Origin: Gautieria morchelliformis | Taxonomy: Eukaryota; Basidiomycota; Agaricomycetes; Gomphales; Gomphaceae | Direction of reading: 5' to 3' | DNA length: 64,000 nt | Assembly: GCA_015179125.1 (NCBI GenBank) | Contig: WHVA01000315.1 | Coordinates: 1-64,000, forward strand | Shown: piece after piece, positions 45,201-55,412 of the stretch | How the letters are laid out: each line of letters starts with the position of its first letter | How positions within the stretch are numbered: position 1 is the first letter of the stretch | Made by a program: the position numbers and the translations under genes | The notes under the pieces: generated by a model | Seen by the model: the letters and a program-made list of their open reading frames with translations, nothing else | Database searches by the model: none | Told to the model about the DNA's origin: nothing

Positions 45201-46499
45201 GAAACCTATGCACCTGTTGCTCGGATGACTTCCTTACGGGTTATATGTGCCATTGCTGCCAGGAACAATTGGCCTATTCACCAAATGGATGTGGACAGTG
45301 CGTATTTGAATGCTACACTGCCAGAACCTATTTACATGAGACAGCCGTATGGATATGAGACCGGAGACAAAGATGATGTCCTCCTGCTGAAGAAAGCACT
45401 TTACGGCCTCAAACAGTCTGGAAGGGAATGGTACAAACGTCTGAGTGGTGAATTTCTCAAGCTAGGATTCACTAAATCAGCTTCGGATGGAGCTGTATTT
45501 TGCAGACGTGGACCGAGAGGGCATGCGATTATTGCAACGGCAGTAGACGACCTCACTATCACAGCTGAGAGTCAACCAATCCTCGATGAGGTAAAGCATG
45601 ACCTTGCCCAGATCTTCAGCATGAAAGATCTAGGCGAGATTCATTGGCTTTTAAACCTCAAAATCGAACGAGATTGGAATAACAAATCGATTGCAATATC
45701 ACAAGCTGCATACATCCAAAAAATCATCAAAAAATTCAATCTGGATGATGCCAAAACACTTTCCACGCCCCTCGACCCAGCCGTTAAATTATCCAGAGAC
45801 CAATGCCCTTCTACAGATGAAGACAAACAAAAGATGTCAAGAATTCCATACAGACAAGCGATAGGATCATTGATGTGGGCAGCAGTAGCCACTCGACCGG
45901 ACATTGCGTTCGCAGTGTCATTACTTTCTCAATTCCTCGAAAACCCAGGTCCAACACATTGGCATGCAGTTAAACGTGTCTTTAAATATCTAAAAGGCAC
46001 GATGGACTACAAATTGACACTTGGGAAGAATCGAGACGGCCTCATTGGGTATTCAGATGCGGATTGGGCTTCTCAAGAGCACAGGCACTCATACTCGGCT
46101 TATATTTTTCAGATTGATGGAGGGACAGTATCATGGAGTTGTCAAAAACAATCCATAGTAGCCCTATCATCAACTGAAGCCGAATTCGTTGCCTTGACTC
46201 ATGCGAGTAAAGAAGCCTTATGGATGCGCCACTTTATTTCTGAAGTATTCCAACCGCTGAATTGTCCCATCAAACTTTATTCAGACAATCAATCAGCCAT
46301 TGCCATCGTCTATGGCACTCAACAACACACGAGGACCAAGCATTTCGACATTAGATTATATTTCATCCGAGATATAGTCGAAGATGAAGAAATTAAGCTT
46401 GTGTACCTACCAACGGAACACATGCTAGCCGATCTTCTCACTAAAGGACTTCCTAGTCCTAGAGTGAGAATCCTCAACGAGAGAATCGGAATATATTAA
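42249..46499 (+). CDS. Copia-1 gag-pol polyprotein (1416 aa from the ATG)
   Basis: One continuous frame. Gag starts with KLATDGSNWPLWRATLTSYF and continues to a CCHC knuckle CTNCHKPGHAIENC (about residues 250-263) and a Lys-rich stretch. Protease has VVILDTGTTAHMTPH (about 330-345). Integrase has the zinc segment (HQKMGHIS to CDACIQAK), FIDDYSRESV, SDRGGEY and SNGVAERLNRTL. Reverse transcriptase has RMVAQGFTQ, YAPVARMTSLR, QMDVDSAYLNATL, LYGLKQSGREWYK and the active-site pair as AVDDLTI rather than the usual YVDD. RNase H has SDADWAS and ALSSTEAEFVAL, and the C-terminus TKHFDIRLYFIRD. The order PR-IN-RT-RH is diagnostic of Copia. The polyprotein is cut by its own protease inside particles. 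Confidence 0.95.
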   Translation: MGPADTSQKLLGVEKLATDGSNWPLWRATLTSYFESKNLLRHIEGRAIRPPDPPVMPPGHILTEAEETQIEKAEEKLEKYLAREGQAKTQIIVSVSESLALMLQKRHTAKEVWDALVNEMTKKPKMVLTNLQRQLRSMRCPEDGDLRDHLDKAQDLYARLNEMGARISEGEFTDIILASLPPSYEAVMNALTTSLEECGMPLVPDDIIRVLKAQYDRRKTLNISQEEQAFIGSSTKGQKGRKDPKVPACTNCHKPGHAIENCWAKGGGKEGQGPRQKKKAKAKKKKGKAKANVAEEVSSEEDESGSPAAFANFDCSNLSSLSLDTVVILDTGTTAHMTPHKNLLRDYSPFSQPRTIRAANKGTFDAFGSGSLVLSNKVGDKTVNITLKDTFYAPKMAVTLISIGRCDDAGYNTQIADQKCTISNRKGRILMQAPKLNGLYRFDLQHTSAEAHVCASAMEIHQKMGHISQKSLQHLLNRGMILGIELSSKGDKVVCDACIQAKIARKSLPQEPRSRSSKFGDRIYSDVWGPARHSTIDKKFYYVSFIDDYSRESVIYLMANKSEAFSKYKLYEALMLRQRNVHIKALVSDRGGEYTSSEFEQHLAKQGTKHRLTVHDTPESNGVAERLNRTLVERARAMLLESSLPKTLWGHAILHANYLRNRTHTRALPDKTPFEMIHHEKPNLKDIHVWGIEVYVKVKEGNKLAARAKRARWIGISGQSHGHCIYWPDSQKVSVERNIIFDSEMKGGKAPIISIEESQLPTSRKMVQAISAPAPMPSRLVSKEAKIEEIDDDEPEERLKELQPSQTVDARPKEAAPTRRSERIRQQQVQPAPSGPVTRSQTKRHAGADITTLAYEDIEDHQDKLFEQDLSSETDGISDYNLAISTLSTSDQNKDNVLPDLNQTEPSNADEALNDPIWKASMDKEYKVLLDKGVWEVVKPPPGANIVGNRWVFLWKRNPEGEPITPRSRMVAQGFTQSFGVDYNETYAPVARMTSLRVICAIAARNNWPIHQMDVDSAYLNATLPEPIYMRQPYGYETGDKDDVLLLKKALYGLKQSGREWYKRLSGEFLKLGFTKSASDGAVFCRRGPRGHAIIATAVDDLTITAESQPILDEVKHDLAQIFSMKDLGEIHWLLNLKIERDWNNKSIAISQAAYIQKIIKKFNLDDAKTLSTPLDPAVKLSRDQCPSTDEDKQKMSRIPYRQAIGSLMWAAVATRPDIAFAVSLLSQFLENPGPTHWHAVKRVFKYLKGTMDYKLTLGKNRDGLIGYSDADWASQEHRHSYSAYIFQIDGGTVSWSCQKQSIVALSSTEAEFVALTHASKEALWMRHFISEVFQPLNCPIKLYSDNQSAIAIVYGTQQHTRTKHFDIRLYFIRDIVEDEEIKLVYLPTEHMLADLLTKGLPSPRVRILNERIGIY

Positions 46500-46512
46500 G
46501 CTTGAGGGGGCG
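46500..46512 (+). promoter_or_regulatory. Copia-1 polypurine tract
   Basis: GCTTGAGGGGGCG lies between the gag-pol stop (46497-46499) and the 3' LTR at 46513. TTGAGGGGG next to TGTTGG is the common arrangement for second-strand priming in Copia elements. Confidence 0.85.
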
Positions 46513-47001
46513 TGTTGGGTGCATTTATGCTCCTGCACCAAAATCAAGCATAATATATTCAATTTATTGTGTGGTGTTTCAATATTTTCTCATACTGTTC
46601 TTGTACCATGCATCCACTTATCTGCTTATTTTCGAAATTTTCTAGCCACTCCCTATCTCTCCATTCCATTCTGTTATTTCTATTTTCATAGGCGGCTGCA
46701 CCCAGCGGAGTTTGAAATGACTTCGACGCGCGAGCCCTTGGGCGCTAAAGGGCCGGGTGCAAGTATATGCCTTCTGAGACAAGATTACACTCCTCTCTCA
46801 GTGACAATAAATTCACTGAGAGAGGCGAGTAGTATTCTTCATATTTACATAGCATGTTGACTGAAAATCATGTAGTATATTTGATTCTAGGTATTGTATT
46901 AATACATCAGTGACAATAAATTCACTGAGAGAGTATATTTGATTCTAGCTTTCTAAGAACTCTACCGAACCTTCCCTGCCATAGCCCCCTAGTTTCTAAC
47001 A
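46513..47001 (+). repeat. Copia-1 3' LTR
   Basis: 489 bp, identical to the 5' LTR except one base near the 3' end as read. Followed by the target duplication TCACT. Confidence 0.97.
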
Positions 47002-48440
47002 TCACTGTGATCCTCCTTGAAACTGGAGTTGTGGTAGTAACCATTCTGAGCTCAATCCAAAACCAGAGGCTTTGGCAGAATGGTGAGATTAGGGATAAGA
47101 AATATCTCATTAGTCTAGTGATTTACCAAGGTGAGCATACAACATATTGCTTATATGTATGGGCATATCACTAATCTACAGCTAAGGCTTTGTTAGATAT
47201 GGGTATGGAATATTATTCCTATCATATTTCATACATCTGATTCATATTCAGATTTGTGCTTACCATTAGCTTAGCTACTGCTATCACATATAAGGTCTTG
47301 TTATCTATAAACCTGTAGAGCTTTGAGAGCTTACTTGGTCTTCTTTTACATTTCAGGTACTGAGGGTATGTAAGACATTTGTCATGACATAAAAATGGCT
47401 AACCTTTATGGTATAAAGCAAAGCGTTGATTCTATCTTGACATGGCATCAGAACAGGTATCTTTTCAGCAAGTTAAGAAGAAAGACATGTGATTGTACTT
47501 ACAGCGCACATACAGCTTATCGATAATTATTGTCTGCCGGTTCCACCTAACTCTTAAAGAGAGATGCAGTCAACATAACAACCCCTCATTATCCTGTCTT
47601 TCATTCACCAGCTTCCAAGCAACTAGACGAAGTGTCCACAATGCCATAGTGGCTGAATTTGGGAACCCTCACTTGACCCAGGATTTTCACACTGAGAACT
47701 TGGAGGAGGCTATGGCTGATCAGGAAATCCAGCAGTCCCCTGGTGAGGCTGGGTCAGCTGGGATAGAGTTGGATGAGTTTCCTTGCACAACTGGATGTCC
47801 TGGAGATGTAGGAATGGCTGGGTTGAGCATCTCCCGTGAGTACTTAATGCCTCCTTCAGGCACTGGTTAATGGTTTGGTAGGATCTGGAAGCACAGCTAA
47901 TGACAGCATCTAATGCATCATAGCTGTAATTCCAATTCAAACCACCAGCAGTCAAGATGCAGCAACTTACATTAACCATCCAGTTCTCACTCTTCCAATC
48001 TATGGCAGCACTTTGCACTTGGTTGCCATAGAAGATGTGGCTATTTACTCACTTTGGCCAACCCATACCAACAAAACCGGTAAATATACATATGCTGTGA
48101 CACTTTGAAATGGACTGTGTTTGAGATTTGTTATTACTGTGATTCATCAATATAACACTTGTCCATCAATGCTGGGGCCAGATGCACTGTGTAGAGTGGA
48201 GAATTGCATCTTGAGGAACATGCAGGGTGACTGCTGAGGCTGCACAAGGAAACGAACTAGGTAGGATGTATACGGATGCATGTGTCTGGGATGTTGATCT
48301 GGTCTGATGTTCATTGTAAACACTATGGCACAGCATGGTCCGGAAGACGATACCATCATTGCATTGGGCCAACATCATCACATTCCGCCAACATACATCA
48401 GTGTTGGCTAACAATGCAACAAGTGAATCTGCACAAATAT

Positions 48441-50599
48441 AGAATAGCGCTAATAATGGTCTACACACCTTTCATCGCAGGCAGCAGGCTGTCCCAAGTT
48501 TTATGATTAAAATATCAGATTAATGCCTTGATAAGAAATTCCTATTGCTTAGCGGCTGGGACCTCTATATCTGCCCTTTCACTATGTGCTGACAAAGCCT
48601 TCCGAGGCGCGTCCGGTACTGATGGATGGTGGTCACCTGACCGTGTCGATGAAGAAATGGTCTCGATCTAGAGGATAGCTGTCTCAAAAGGCTTCGCTTT
48701 TGGGATAGTTTAGAGTAGACAATAATAGTAGACTCTCAATGAAGAATTGGAGAAAACTATCACGATTTGAGTTCTGTAACTATCAAACAAGACTACAGTA
48801 ACTTCAGGGGGTGAAACAGTTGATTCTGGATGATCGGTTCATACATTCGTGGTAGCTACTTATACTATACTAGTGATAACTACCAGTGTTCGAGATAGTG
48901 GGTAAATGGGTCGAAAAACTATGTGTAACTAAAGGGGTGACTACTTGTAGTCATAAAGCCATGAGAATGATGGGGATAATGTCAGGGGTGTTAGGCTTTG
49001 GAATAAAGTCTTGTACCTACTATACAAAGCCCCTGTCTACATGGTGTCAAGATAGTAATCAGCTGGTTGTGTCATGGAGCTCAATACGAAATAGAAATTA
49101 AATCTCTCCTGTGTAGCATAAATGCTACTCTTGGTGATGGGGCTGTTGTCTCTGTGCCTCTTCTATGGGGCAGCTGATCGAGAATTCATGCTTGGAACGA
49201 CATTCTGTCGTCATTCCGTGATGTCTGATGCTCCTGTGCAGTCTGTACTCCTCTGTGGCATGTGGTGCCCGCACCTCCTCAGTCCCTGTGGCCTGGCACC
49301 TGTCGACGTCATGGCCGATGCCATCAGTCGATAAGCGCACTGTCTCTGATTGGCCACATGTGGTCAATGCTCTCATTCCTGTATCTTATCTGATCTACAG
49401 ATAAGATAGCTGCTTGGTTGTGATATCATGTGTCGTCTGTGCATGTCGATGTCTGTCGTGAGTGTCATGCCTGTTCTTTGGTAGATTCTTCTTTGTTTCT
49501 TTTTATTAGTTTCTATATATATATAGATGATTTAAATAGCATAGTTGCATATATCACAACACCATGGCCCAGAGTTCAAGTGTCAGTGTCTAAGATGTTA
49601 TTCCATTTTTCAGGAGTATATTCCCAGCTCCCCTGATCTGATATGAAACCACACTGCAGCATCCCTGAGAGTCATATTCCATTCCTCCAGTTGAGTGTTG
49701 TCATGGCTTGTGAATAGAAGGATGATGAGGAAAGCTCTCCATGCCACACCCAGGCTGTGCACTCACTTGGCCCTTGCATAGGTGATACTGGGAATGCCAT
49801 GAGCCCATGGCTGTCTCGAACACCCTGTCAGATGCGACTACGGAAGATCCTATTGTAATGCACATAATATCATTCAATGGCAGTCTGCTTGGAGCCTGAC
49901 TCACATTAAAATGAACAAACTGGTGGAGACCACAACATACCCAATAATGATGGATGCTGACATTTTTTTCACATGAGCAGAGTATACTTATACTCCATTC
50001 AAGTGCCCTACAGCCCTGATGTGCATAAGTATACAGGACTGTACCAAAAGCTCTTGGCTCGCTGCATGTACACATGTCTGTCTTTATGCCTCAAGTCATG
50101 TTACGGCCACTTAGAAGGCATCATCATGTGATTCACTTCCTGCATACTTCCAGTCCCTCATTGACTTGTGAGTCAGAAGCATGACCTGTGATCCTATTCC
50201 AATGCCAGCCAAGCACCACAAGCATGCATCAGCGGGGAGGGCTTGCGCCACGTGTGGTGGGTCATGGCTATATTCTAAGATCTAATTTGGGTTTTCCACA
50301 CCATGCACCCAGGACCATTGCCCTTGGCCCTGATCAGGATCTCAAATTGGGCTGGGATGGAAGACTGACTTGCAAGAGGCCCATAGATGTTACTTAGCAT
50401 GTTGATGAGATGTGGTAGTGGGACCACTGGCAACACAATCTGGAGAATAAGGTTAGTGCCTGGAATGGAGGTAAGGTGGTGGCTACGGGTCATTGTGATT
50501 AAAGACAAGAATAATGCTGTGTTTCGACATATTGGATATATGGCCGTTTTATAGCAGTACTCCTAAGCATGGCACACAACATGGTCCATGGGGCAGCAT
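48441..50599. other. Unassigned stretch, no gene seen
   Basis: No frame resembles a known family. The part from about 48680 (TGTCTCAAAAGGC) to 49430 (minus strand TGATATCACAACCAAGCAG) has the look of a Copia-type LTR with leader, including a hairpin at 49382-49408, but I found no target duplication to fix its ends. 49500-49560 is AT-rich. 50190-50560 has no feature I can name; it may be an eroded piece of the duplicated unit upstream of the GC segment. Confidence 0.4.
49382..49408. repeat. Perfect 11-bp stem hairpin
   Basis: TATCTTATCTG, loop ATCTA, CAGATAAGATA. Similar structures occur in Copia LTRs of other fungi and plants, which supports but does not prove an LTR here. Confidence 0.8.
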
Positions 50600-51050
50600 T
50601 CTCAAGACCCCTGCACCACTGAGCTGAGGATCGTCCACTGCCATGTCAATCACATGTGGCGCTCCTACCAATATAACACTTGTCCTCACCAGCACTGCTA
50701 AACTCCCATGTGGGCACCATCTTGAAGTACTCATGTCATCTTGTGTCTTTCCTTTTGAATGGTCCCCTGTCCTCACCTGCAAACCACTCCTGGCTCCACC
50801 CCTGCCCCCACACCCCCACCCTCACCCCCACCCCCACAAACCACACACATTCCTACACACCAAACCAGGTGGACATCCTGTGCCATGTGCACCAGCCGCA
50901 TATCCCTCCCCAACTTGCCCAGGCACACCTTTCACATGGACACCACATGTAAGGGTGTGCCTCTTCTGGTAGTGTCACGGTAGGTGTGCAGATCAGATCA
51001 TATGGGAAGGAGCTGCAGCTTGGCAGCCAGGGTGGGAATGCCTTCATGGG
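50600..51050 (+). repeat. CpG-depleted relic of the GC-rich segment (copy D)
   Basis: Matches the GC-rich segment of copies A and B in the same orientation. At 50701-50740 it aligns without gaps to 28141-28180 of copy B, and all six CpG sites of B are TG or CA here. GTGTCACGGTAGGTGTGCAG near 50974 matches B GTGTCACGGTGGGCGTGCGG near 28333. A C-rich simple repeat (CCCCCACCC) lies at about 50805-50842. On the minus strand WCPCERC recalls the CPCEAC motif. No gene remains. Confidence 0.7.
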
Positions 51051-51129
51051 CCGGAGGGGTTGATGGGGGATGTGTGCCAGGGGCAAGAGGGAAGGGTCTG
51101 GGGAGAAGAGGAGGGGGAGGAGTACCCTG

Positions 51130-52775
51130 GCATGCACATGCACATGCACTGCAAGCAGTTCGTTTCCCAAGATTGCCCCTGCATGTTCCTCAAGATGCAA
51201 TTCTCAAATCTACACACAGTTTACTGGCTCCCTGCAGCAAAACACAAAAATATTTTCATGAAGCACAGTAGTAATAAATTATGAACATAGTCAAATTTGA
51301 CACGGTACATAATATATATGTATCTCTGGGTTTTTGATGGTATGGGCTGGCCAGAGTGAGCAGATAGCCACATCTTCTATGGTGACCAATGTCCACATGA
51401 TGCAATACATTAGAGAGTTAGGTTGATGTAAGTTGGTGCATCTTGTTCTGTTAGGGGGTTGGTATTGGAATCATGGCTATGATTAATTAGCTTGGATGCT
51501 GTCATTAAGCCTCTGCCATTCTTCCAGACCCTACCGAACCATTAACCAGTGCCTGAAGGAGACACTAACTGCTCACTGGTGATGCTCAACCCAGCCATTT
51601 CAACATCCCTGGGACATCCAGTTGCCCAAGGAAACTCATCCAACTCTATCCCAGCTGACCCAGCCTCTTCAGGTGGCTGGCCTTGCTGCTCAGCTATGTT
51701 GTCCTCCATGGTCTCAGTGCCAAATGCCTTGGTCAAGCATGGGTTGCCAAATTCAGCCACTATAGCATTGTGAGCACTTTGCGTGGCTGCTTGGAAGCTG
51801 GTAAATGAAAGAGAGGGTAATAAGGGGCGGTTAAGTTAACTGTGTCTCTCTTTGGGAGTTAGGTGAAAGCGGCAGGTGATAATTGTTGCCAAGCTAGCTG
51901 TATGTGCACTGTTAGTACAATCACATGTCTTTCTTCTTAACTTGCTGATAATATACCTGTTCTGAACAAAGGTGTTACGTATCGGAAATCCCGGGGGTCA
52001 GAACTAGAAAGGACAACGGCTTCAATGTATGTGTTGCACCCCTGATAAACTACCATCCTACGTATTTCGGGTTTGACTTCAGGATGTCAGAGGAGGTGGA
52101 AGTTGAGACGAGGATGCTGAGGGTCAGAGGTCAGAGGTCGGAAGATGCGGAAGACAGTATCGAAGGCAGAGGGAGAGACAAAGCTTGCAAGACTCACTGT
52201 ACTAAGAACAGGAGATAGTGCAAAGGAGTTCACGTATCGAAGTCGATTATCTGATTGCAGAAATGGAGACATACATGCAGGGGTTTTATACAAAGAGCTG
52301 AGACAACAGGTAATAGGGTAGTACTAAGCAAATTTCGGAGGGAGTGGAAAACTGATAGACATACAGGGTAAGTAACTAATGTGGATCAAGGGGATAACAA
52401 GGGGGTGCAGGGTAGAGTAAGAACAATAGCAAAATAACAAAGGCATGTAAGTACAATGGGCATGGGAACAAATGGAAATACGGAAATGGTAACCTGCTGT
52501 GCTCAGGGTTGAGTATGGAGGCCGGTGAATAGAGTTGACCAGGGGTATTGAAGAACAAGGGGCTGAGGTCATGGGTTGCGGAGGTTGCGGAATAGAGTCG
52601 GACGTCCTGCGGAGGTGTTCCGGAGGTGGCGGAGATGGTTGAGCAGCATGGTCATAACAAAAGGTTAAGATAGGACGAATGCTTTGCTTTATACCATAAA
52701 GCAGCTGAAGTTTGCCATTTTAATATCATGATCAATGTCTTACATACCCTCAATGCGTGAGATGTAAAAGAAGAA
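51130..52775 (-). pseudogene. DUF6533 gene 3' end and flank, copy D (inverted, split by a solo LTR)
   Basis: On the minus strand the last exon is readable at about 51540-51780 (MAEFGNPCLTKAFGTETMEDN, then EEAGSAGIELDEFPWATGCP, ending LVSPSGTG), and the 3' flank of the gene continues to about 51130 with the same AT-rich sequence as copy A 14940-15130. Upstream, beyond the LTR at 51973-52659, the match resumes (CAGCTGCTTTATGG through ATTGAGGGTATGTAAGACATTG) to about 52775 and then ends. Exons 1 to 4 are missing. The piece lies inverted relative to the GC relic on its left, so copy D is rearranged. Confidence 0.75.
51973..52659 (+). mobile_element. Solo Gypsy-type LTR (family X) in copy D
   Basis: 687 bp, TGTTACGTATCGGAAATCC to GGTCATAACA, with target duplication AAAGG (51968-51972 and 52660-52664). 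Same family as 1348-2001 and 54122-54661. The host match resumes on the other side. Confidence 0.92.
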
Positions 52776-53484
52776 ACAAGGGTATGGTTGTGGACCCAAC
52801 CCCTAAGGACTGTTGCGATGTCCAGAGGGGTTCCCCTTGCAATGATGAACAAATCCTGTTTGAGATTGCAGGCATCTTGTTTGTCTCAATGTGCCTGAAT
52901 GCACCAATCATATCGTGTGTATGCAGGAACTGTGCTTTTTCCTTGGTGCACTTCAGGAGCTCACTGAAGCTCGGGTTGTTCAGCAGGCAGACGTCGTACC
53001 ACTGTGTAGGCCGCTGTGGTGCCTTGCCGACTGGATGCAGCAAGAAACCAGGTGATGGGAGGCTTGACTAAGCCAAGCCGACGGGTCGGCCACCGGATTG
53101 GTGGAGGGAGAGACAAGGGGTTGTGGATCCAGGTGGATCCATAGGGACACAAGGGGACAGGAAGCAGGCAGTAGCACCTGACACGTCTTGTACATCAAAC
53201 CACCATAGCACTGGAGCCTTCAGCGTGGTCCATCCCACTTCACTCAGTCCTTCCCCCTCCACATGGTGACACCAAGTGGATTCGATCACCAGGTGCACGT
53301 AAAGCAGACCCAGGAACGTTACAACAAATCATAGAGTTGAGGCAATTCCAACCCTGCAGGTACAGGCTACAGGATAGAGCCAAGTACGATAGAAGGAAAG
53401 CAGAACTGCTCCAGTGACACGGGAGTACCACAACCACACCTAGCAGCACCTCACCACCAATGATTTCGTACATGGGTTCCATTG
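52776..53484. other. Unassigned, probably LTR and leader of a Gypsy element
   Basis: No gene of known family. A minus frame at 52750-53043 (PTQWYDVCLLNNPSFSELLK) is not recognised. Around 53262-53310, CATGGTGACACCAAGTGGATTCGATCACC resembles the junction of a Gypsy LTR with a primer-binding site, and the gag fragment follows in the same direction, so the upstream 500 bp may be its LTR. The LTR start was not found. Confidence 0.4.
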
Positions 53485-53539
53485 TGTATGTGTATCTCTG
53501 TTCTGAGGTGCTTCCTTTTCGTCTGATGTTGTGTAGATT

Positions 53540-54760
53540 ACCACCAGCTAAGTTGATGGTCAAACCCTTCTATGGAGACTACAGAGAGGGAGAGAGACCA
53601 CATGCATGGCTACAGAGCTTCGAAAGGGGAACCAACATGGTGGGGTATGACGAAGCGAGGAAGATAGAGCTGTTCACACCACTGATGACACTGGATGAAG
53701 AAGCAGGGGACTGGTGGGAAGGGTTAGGGGACACAATCGACAAGGGCGACTGGAGAGAGGTCGAACAAGCCTTCGGAAATGGCCCAGACTGAAGAAGATG
53801 GGGAATGAGAGAGACATCAAGAAGTTCCAACCCACAGAACTGGAGCTCAAAGCAGAAGACATAGGGACGATGGTGGAACACAGGGGCGGGAAAGTCCCAG
53901 CACACCATGCATTCACAGAAGAAGCCCTAGCTCTAGGGACAGCAATAGGAGATGCATCCGGCCTACTCATAGATGATGTGAGGAGACGCCTACCAGATGC
54001 AATACGCAGGCTCATCGCTAATGAAACCTACAGGAATTGGGAGAAATTCTATGACAGTTTGCTAGTGATCTGCATGATGGCACTCATGGAGGCAAAACGT
54101 GATGCTGACATCATGACACAATGTCACAACCATGTCACCCAACCATCTCCGCCACCTCCAGAACACTTCCATACCACCTCTGACTCTATTCTGCAATCTC
54201 CGCAGCCCACGACCTTGACCCCTTGTTCTTCAACACCCCCGATCAACCTTATTCATCAGTCCTCCGTGCTCGACCCTTAGTACAGCAAGATACCATTCCC
54301 GAAATTCTGCTTGTTCCGCTGTCCAACCCGCTCATGTATGCCCTCCATCTTGCGATGAGATAATCAACTTCAATACATGAATCCCCTTGCATTGTCTCCT
54401 GTTCTCAGCACAGTGAGCCTTGCAAGTACACACACACACTCTGTCTTATGATACTCTGCCTCTTCCGACCCTTGTTCTCCAACATCCGACTCTTGACACT
54501 CCAGCCAAGATCAACTTCTGAATCTTCTCTACCTCTGCCTCATCTGATCTCCGGAACTCAAGTCCGAAATACCTAGGACAATAGTTAATCAGGGGCGCAA
54601 CACATAAGTTGAAGCCGCTGTCCTTTCCAGATCTATTCTCTGGAATTTCCGATACATAACACACAGCTGATACAGACAATGGAGGGCAGGAACTCAAGCA
54701 GCAGCATGAACACACCGGTGCCACAACTCACAAGCCCACGGACTAGCTACATGCAGTACT
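53540..54760 (+). mobile_element. Gag fragment of a further Gypsy element
   Basis: The plus strand encodes a retrotransposon-gag core: KPFYGDYREGERPHAWLQSF, later KIELFTPLM, EEAGDWWEGLG and WREVEQAF, then a helical domain with DVRRRLPDAIRRLIANETY. A solo LTR (54122-54661) is nested near its end; a few more in-frame residues follow it. No protease or pol follows before Gypsy-2. Broken, with about two breaks besides the LTR. Confidence 0.7.
54122..54661 (-). mobile_element. Solo Gypsy-type LTR (family X), nested in the gag fragment
   Basis: 540 bp; on the minus strand TGTTATGTATCGGAAATTCC to GGTTGTGACA. Flanks CACAA (54117-54121) and CACAG (54662-54666) fit a slightly decayed 5-bp duplication. 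Opposite orientation to the copies at 1348 and 51973. Confidence 0.85.
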
Positions 54761-54921
54761 CACCACTTTTATAAAAACACTAAAACACATTGCTACATTC
54801 ACTATGATAATATCTAACACTAATCGAAGCCAACTCCCAATTGCCGAACACGCATATATCCACCTTGACTGATCACCGAGATCACCGAACTAACATGCCT
54901 ACATTCGAGTCCACTTAACCT

Positions 54922-55412
54922 GCTGTAAGGGCAACCCTGGCTGGTTGTGGAGATCACACTACCACACAACTGACAAGGGGAAATCCAAAGTATGTATAAT
55001 GAACGAAGTATACAAGAGAGGGGATTCTCACCTGACAAGGGGAAATCCAAAGAGAAAAGTCTAAGGACCCCCAATGTCAGCGAGCCCGTATTATACTACG
55101 CTGCGCAGCCAGGGACAACACTTGGCACCCGCCATCAACCCTGCACCTCCCTGACCTCCCTGACCCTTGATCGACCCTTGATGCCACCCATTACACAAGT
55201 CGCTTGATTTCCGACACTGTTCCGAGAGTGGAAGTCGGAAATTGGAGTGGAACTGGCAAGTCGGACAGAACTGGTGGAAGTTCTCCCAGAAGCGGAATCA
55301 TTTCCGAAAGCGGAGGCGGAGATGGAATCGGAACCGGAAGCGGAGTCGGAAATGCAGTCGAAACTGGGTGTGGTGTCGGAACTGGAAATGGAAAACAGGG
55401 TGTCCCCTGACA
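54922..55412 (-). repeat. Gypsy-2 3' LTR
   Basis: 491 bp; on the minus strand TGTCAGGGGACACC to TTACAGCA. A purine tract AGAGGGGGGTGA immediately precedes it on the minus strand (55413-55424). It includes tandem CTGACAAGGGGAAATCC blocks and GGAANTGGAA-type short repeats, some of which are absent from the Gypsy-1 LTR. Confidence 0.92.

Larger units (their letters stand above)
41754..47001 (+). mobile_element. Copia-1, whole and very young Ty1/Copia element
   Basis: 5248 bp with 489-bp LTRs at both ends, target duplication TCACT (41749-41753 and 47002-47006), a primer-binding site, one continuous gag-pol frame and a polypurine tract. I find one difference between the two LTRs, so insertion was very recent. 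It looks whole. It interrupts an exon of DUF6533 copy C. Its LTR relatives at 1003 and 7101 show an older history of the family here. Confidence 0.97.
40838..47870 (+). pseudogene. DUF6533 membrane protein gene, copy C (split by Copia-1)
   Basis: Exon 1 starts MAQGDASAVIQVLSDTYVLTT at 40838 with donor GTGAGA as in copy B. Exon 2 gives ALLTFDTLLTLPSEIGHIW and YVFARYPSLVLFL; the frame then shifts relative to B before the TDWxEYLV block. LLLARTYAISFQNH is readable at about 41425. Copia-1 sits in the next exon: the left side ends at GGGATACCATTGAAAGTGTCACT (41753) and the right side resumes with VILLETGVVVVTILSSIQ at 47010. The last exon (about 47515-47870) ends MPPSGTG. The TATA box of copies A and B is lost. 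A dead copy. Confidence 0.72.
39900..48440 (+). repeat. Host segmental duplication, copy C (partial, split by Copia-1)
   Basis: From about 40110 the sequence follows copy A from about 11965 (GCTGATACACTGAATGCAC) through the DUF6533 gene to about 15300. A short piece at 39905-40012 matches copy A 11815-11930 in inverted orientation (GATCTGCAATGTGTTTGCAG), marking a rearranged junction between copies B and C. The GC-rich part is absent. C is the most diverged of the three long copies. Confidence 0.75.

Noticed and set aside
48680-49430. Candidate Copia solo LTR
   Set aside because: Hairpin and composition are suggestive, but no matching 5-bp flanks or second copy were found, so ends cannot be set.
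49550-49620. Possible tRNA-like sequence around GGCCCAGAGTTCAAGTG
   Set aside because: No cloverleaf can be drawn; only a weak resemblance to a T-arm.
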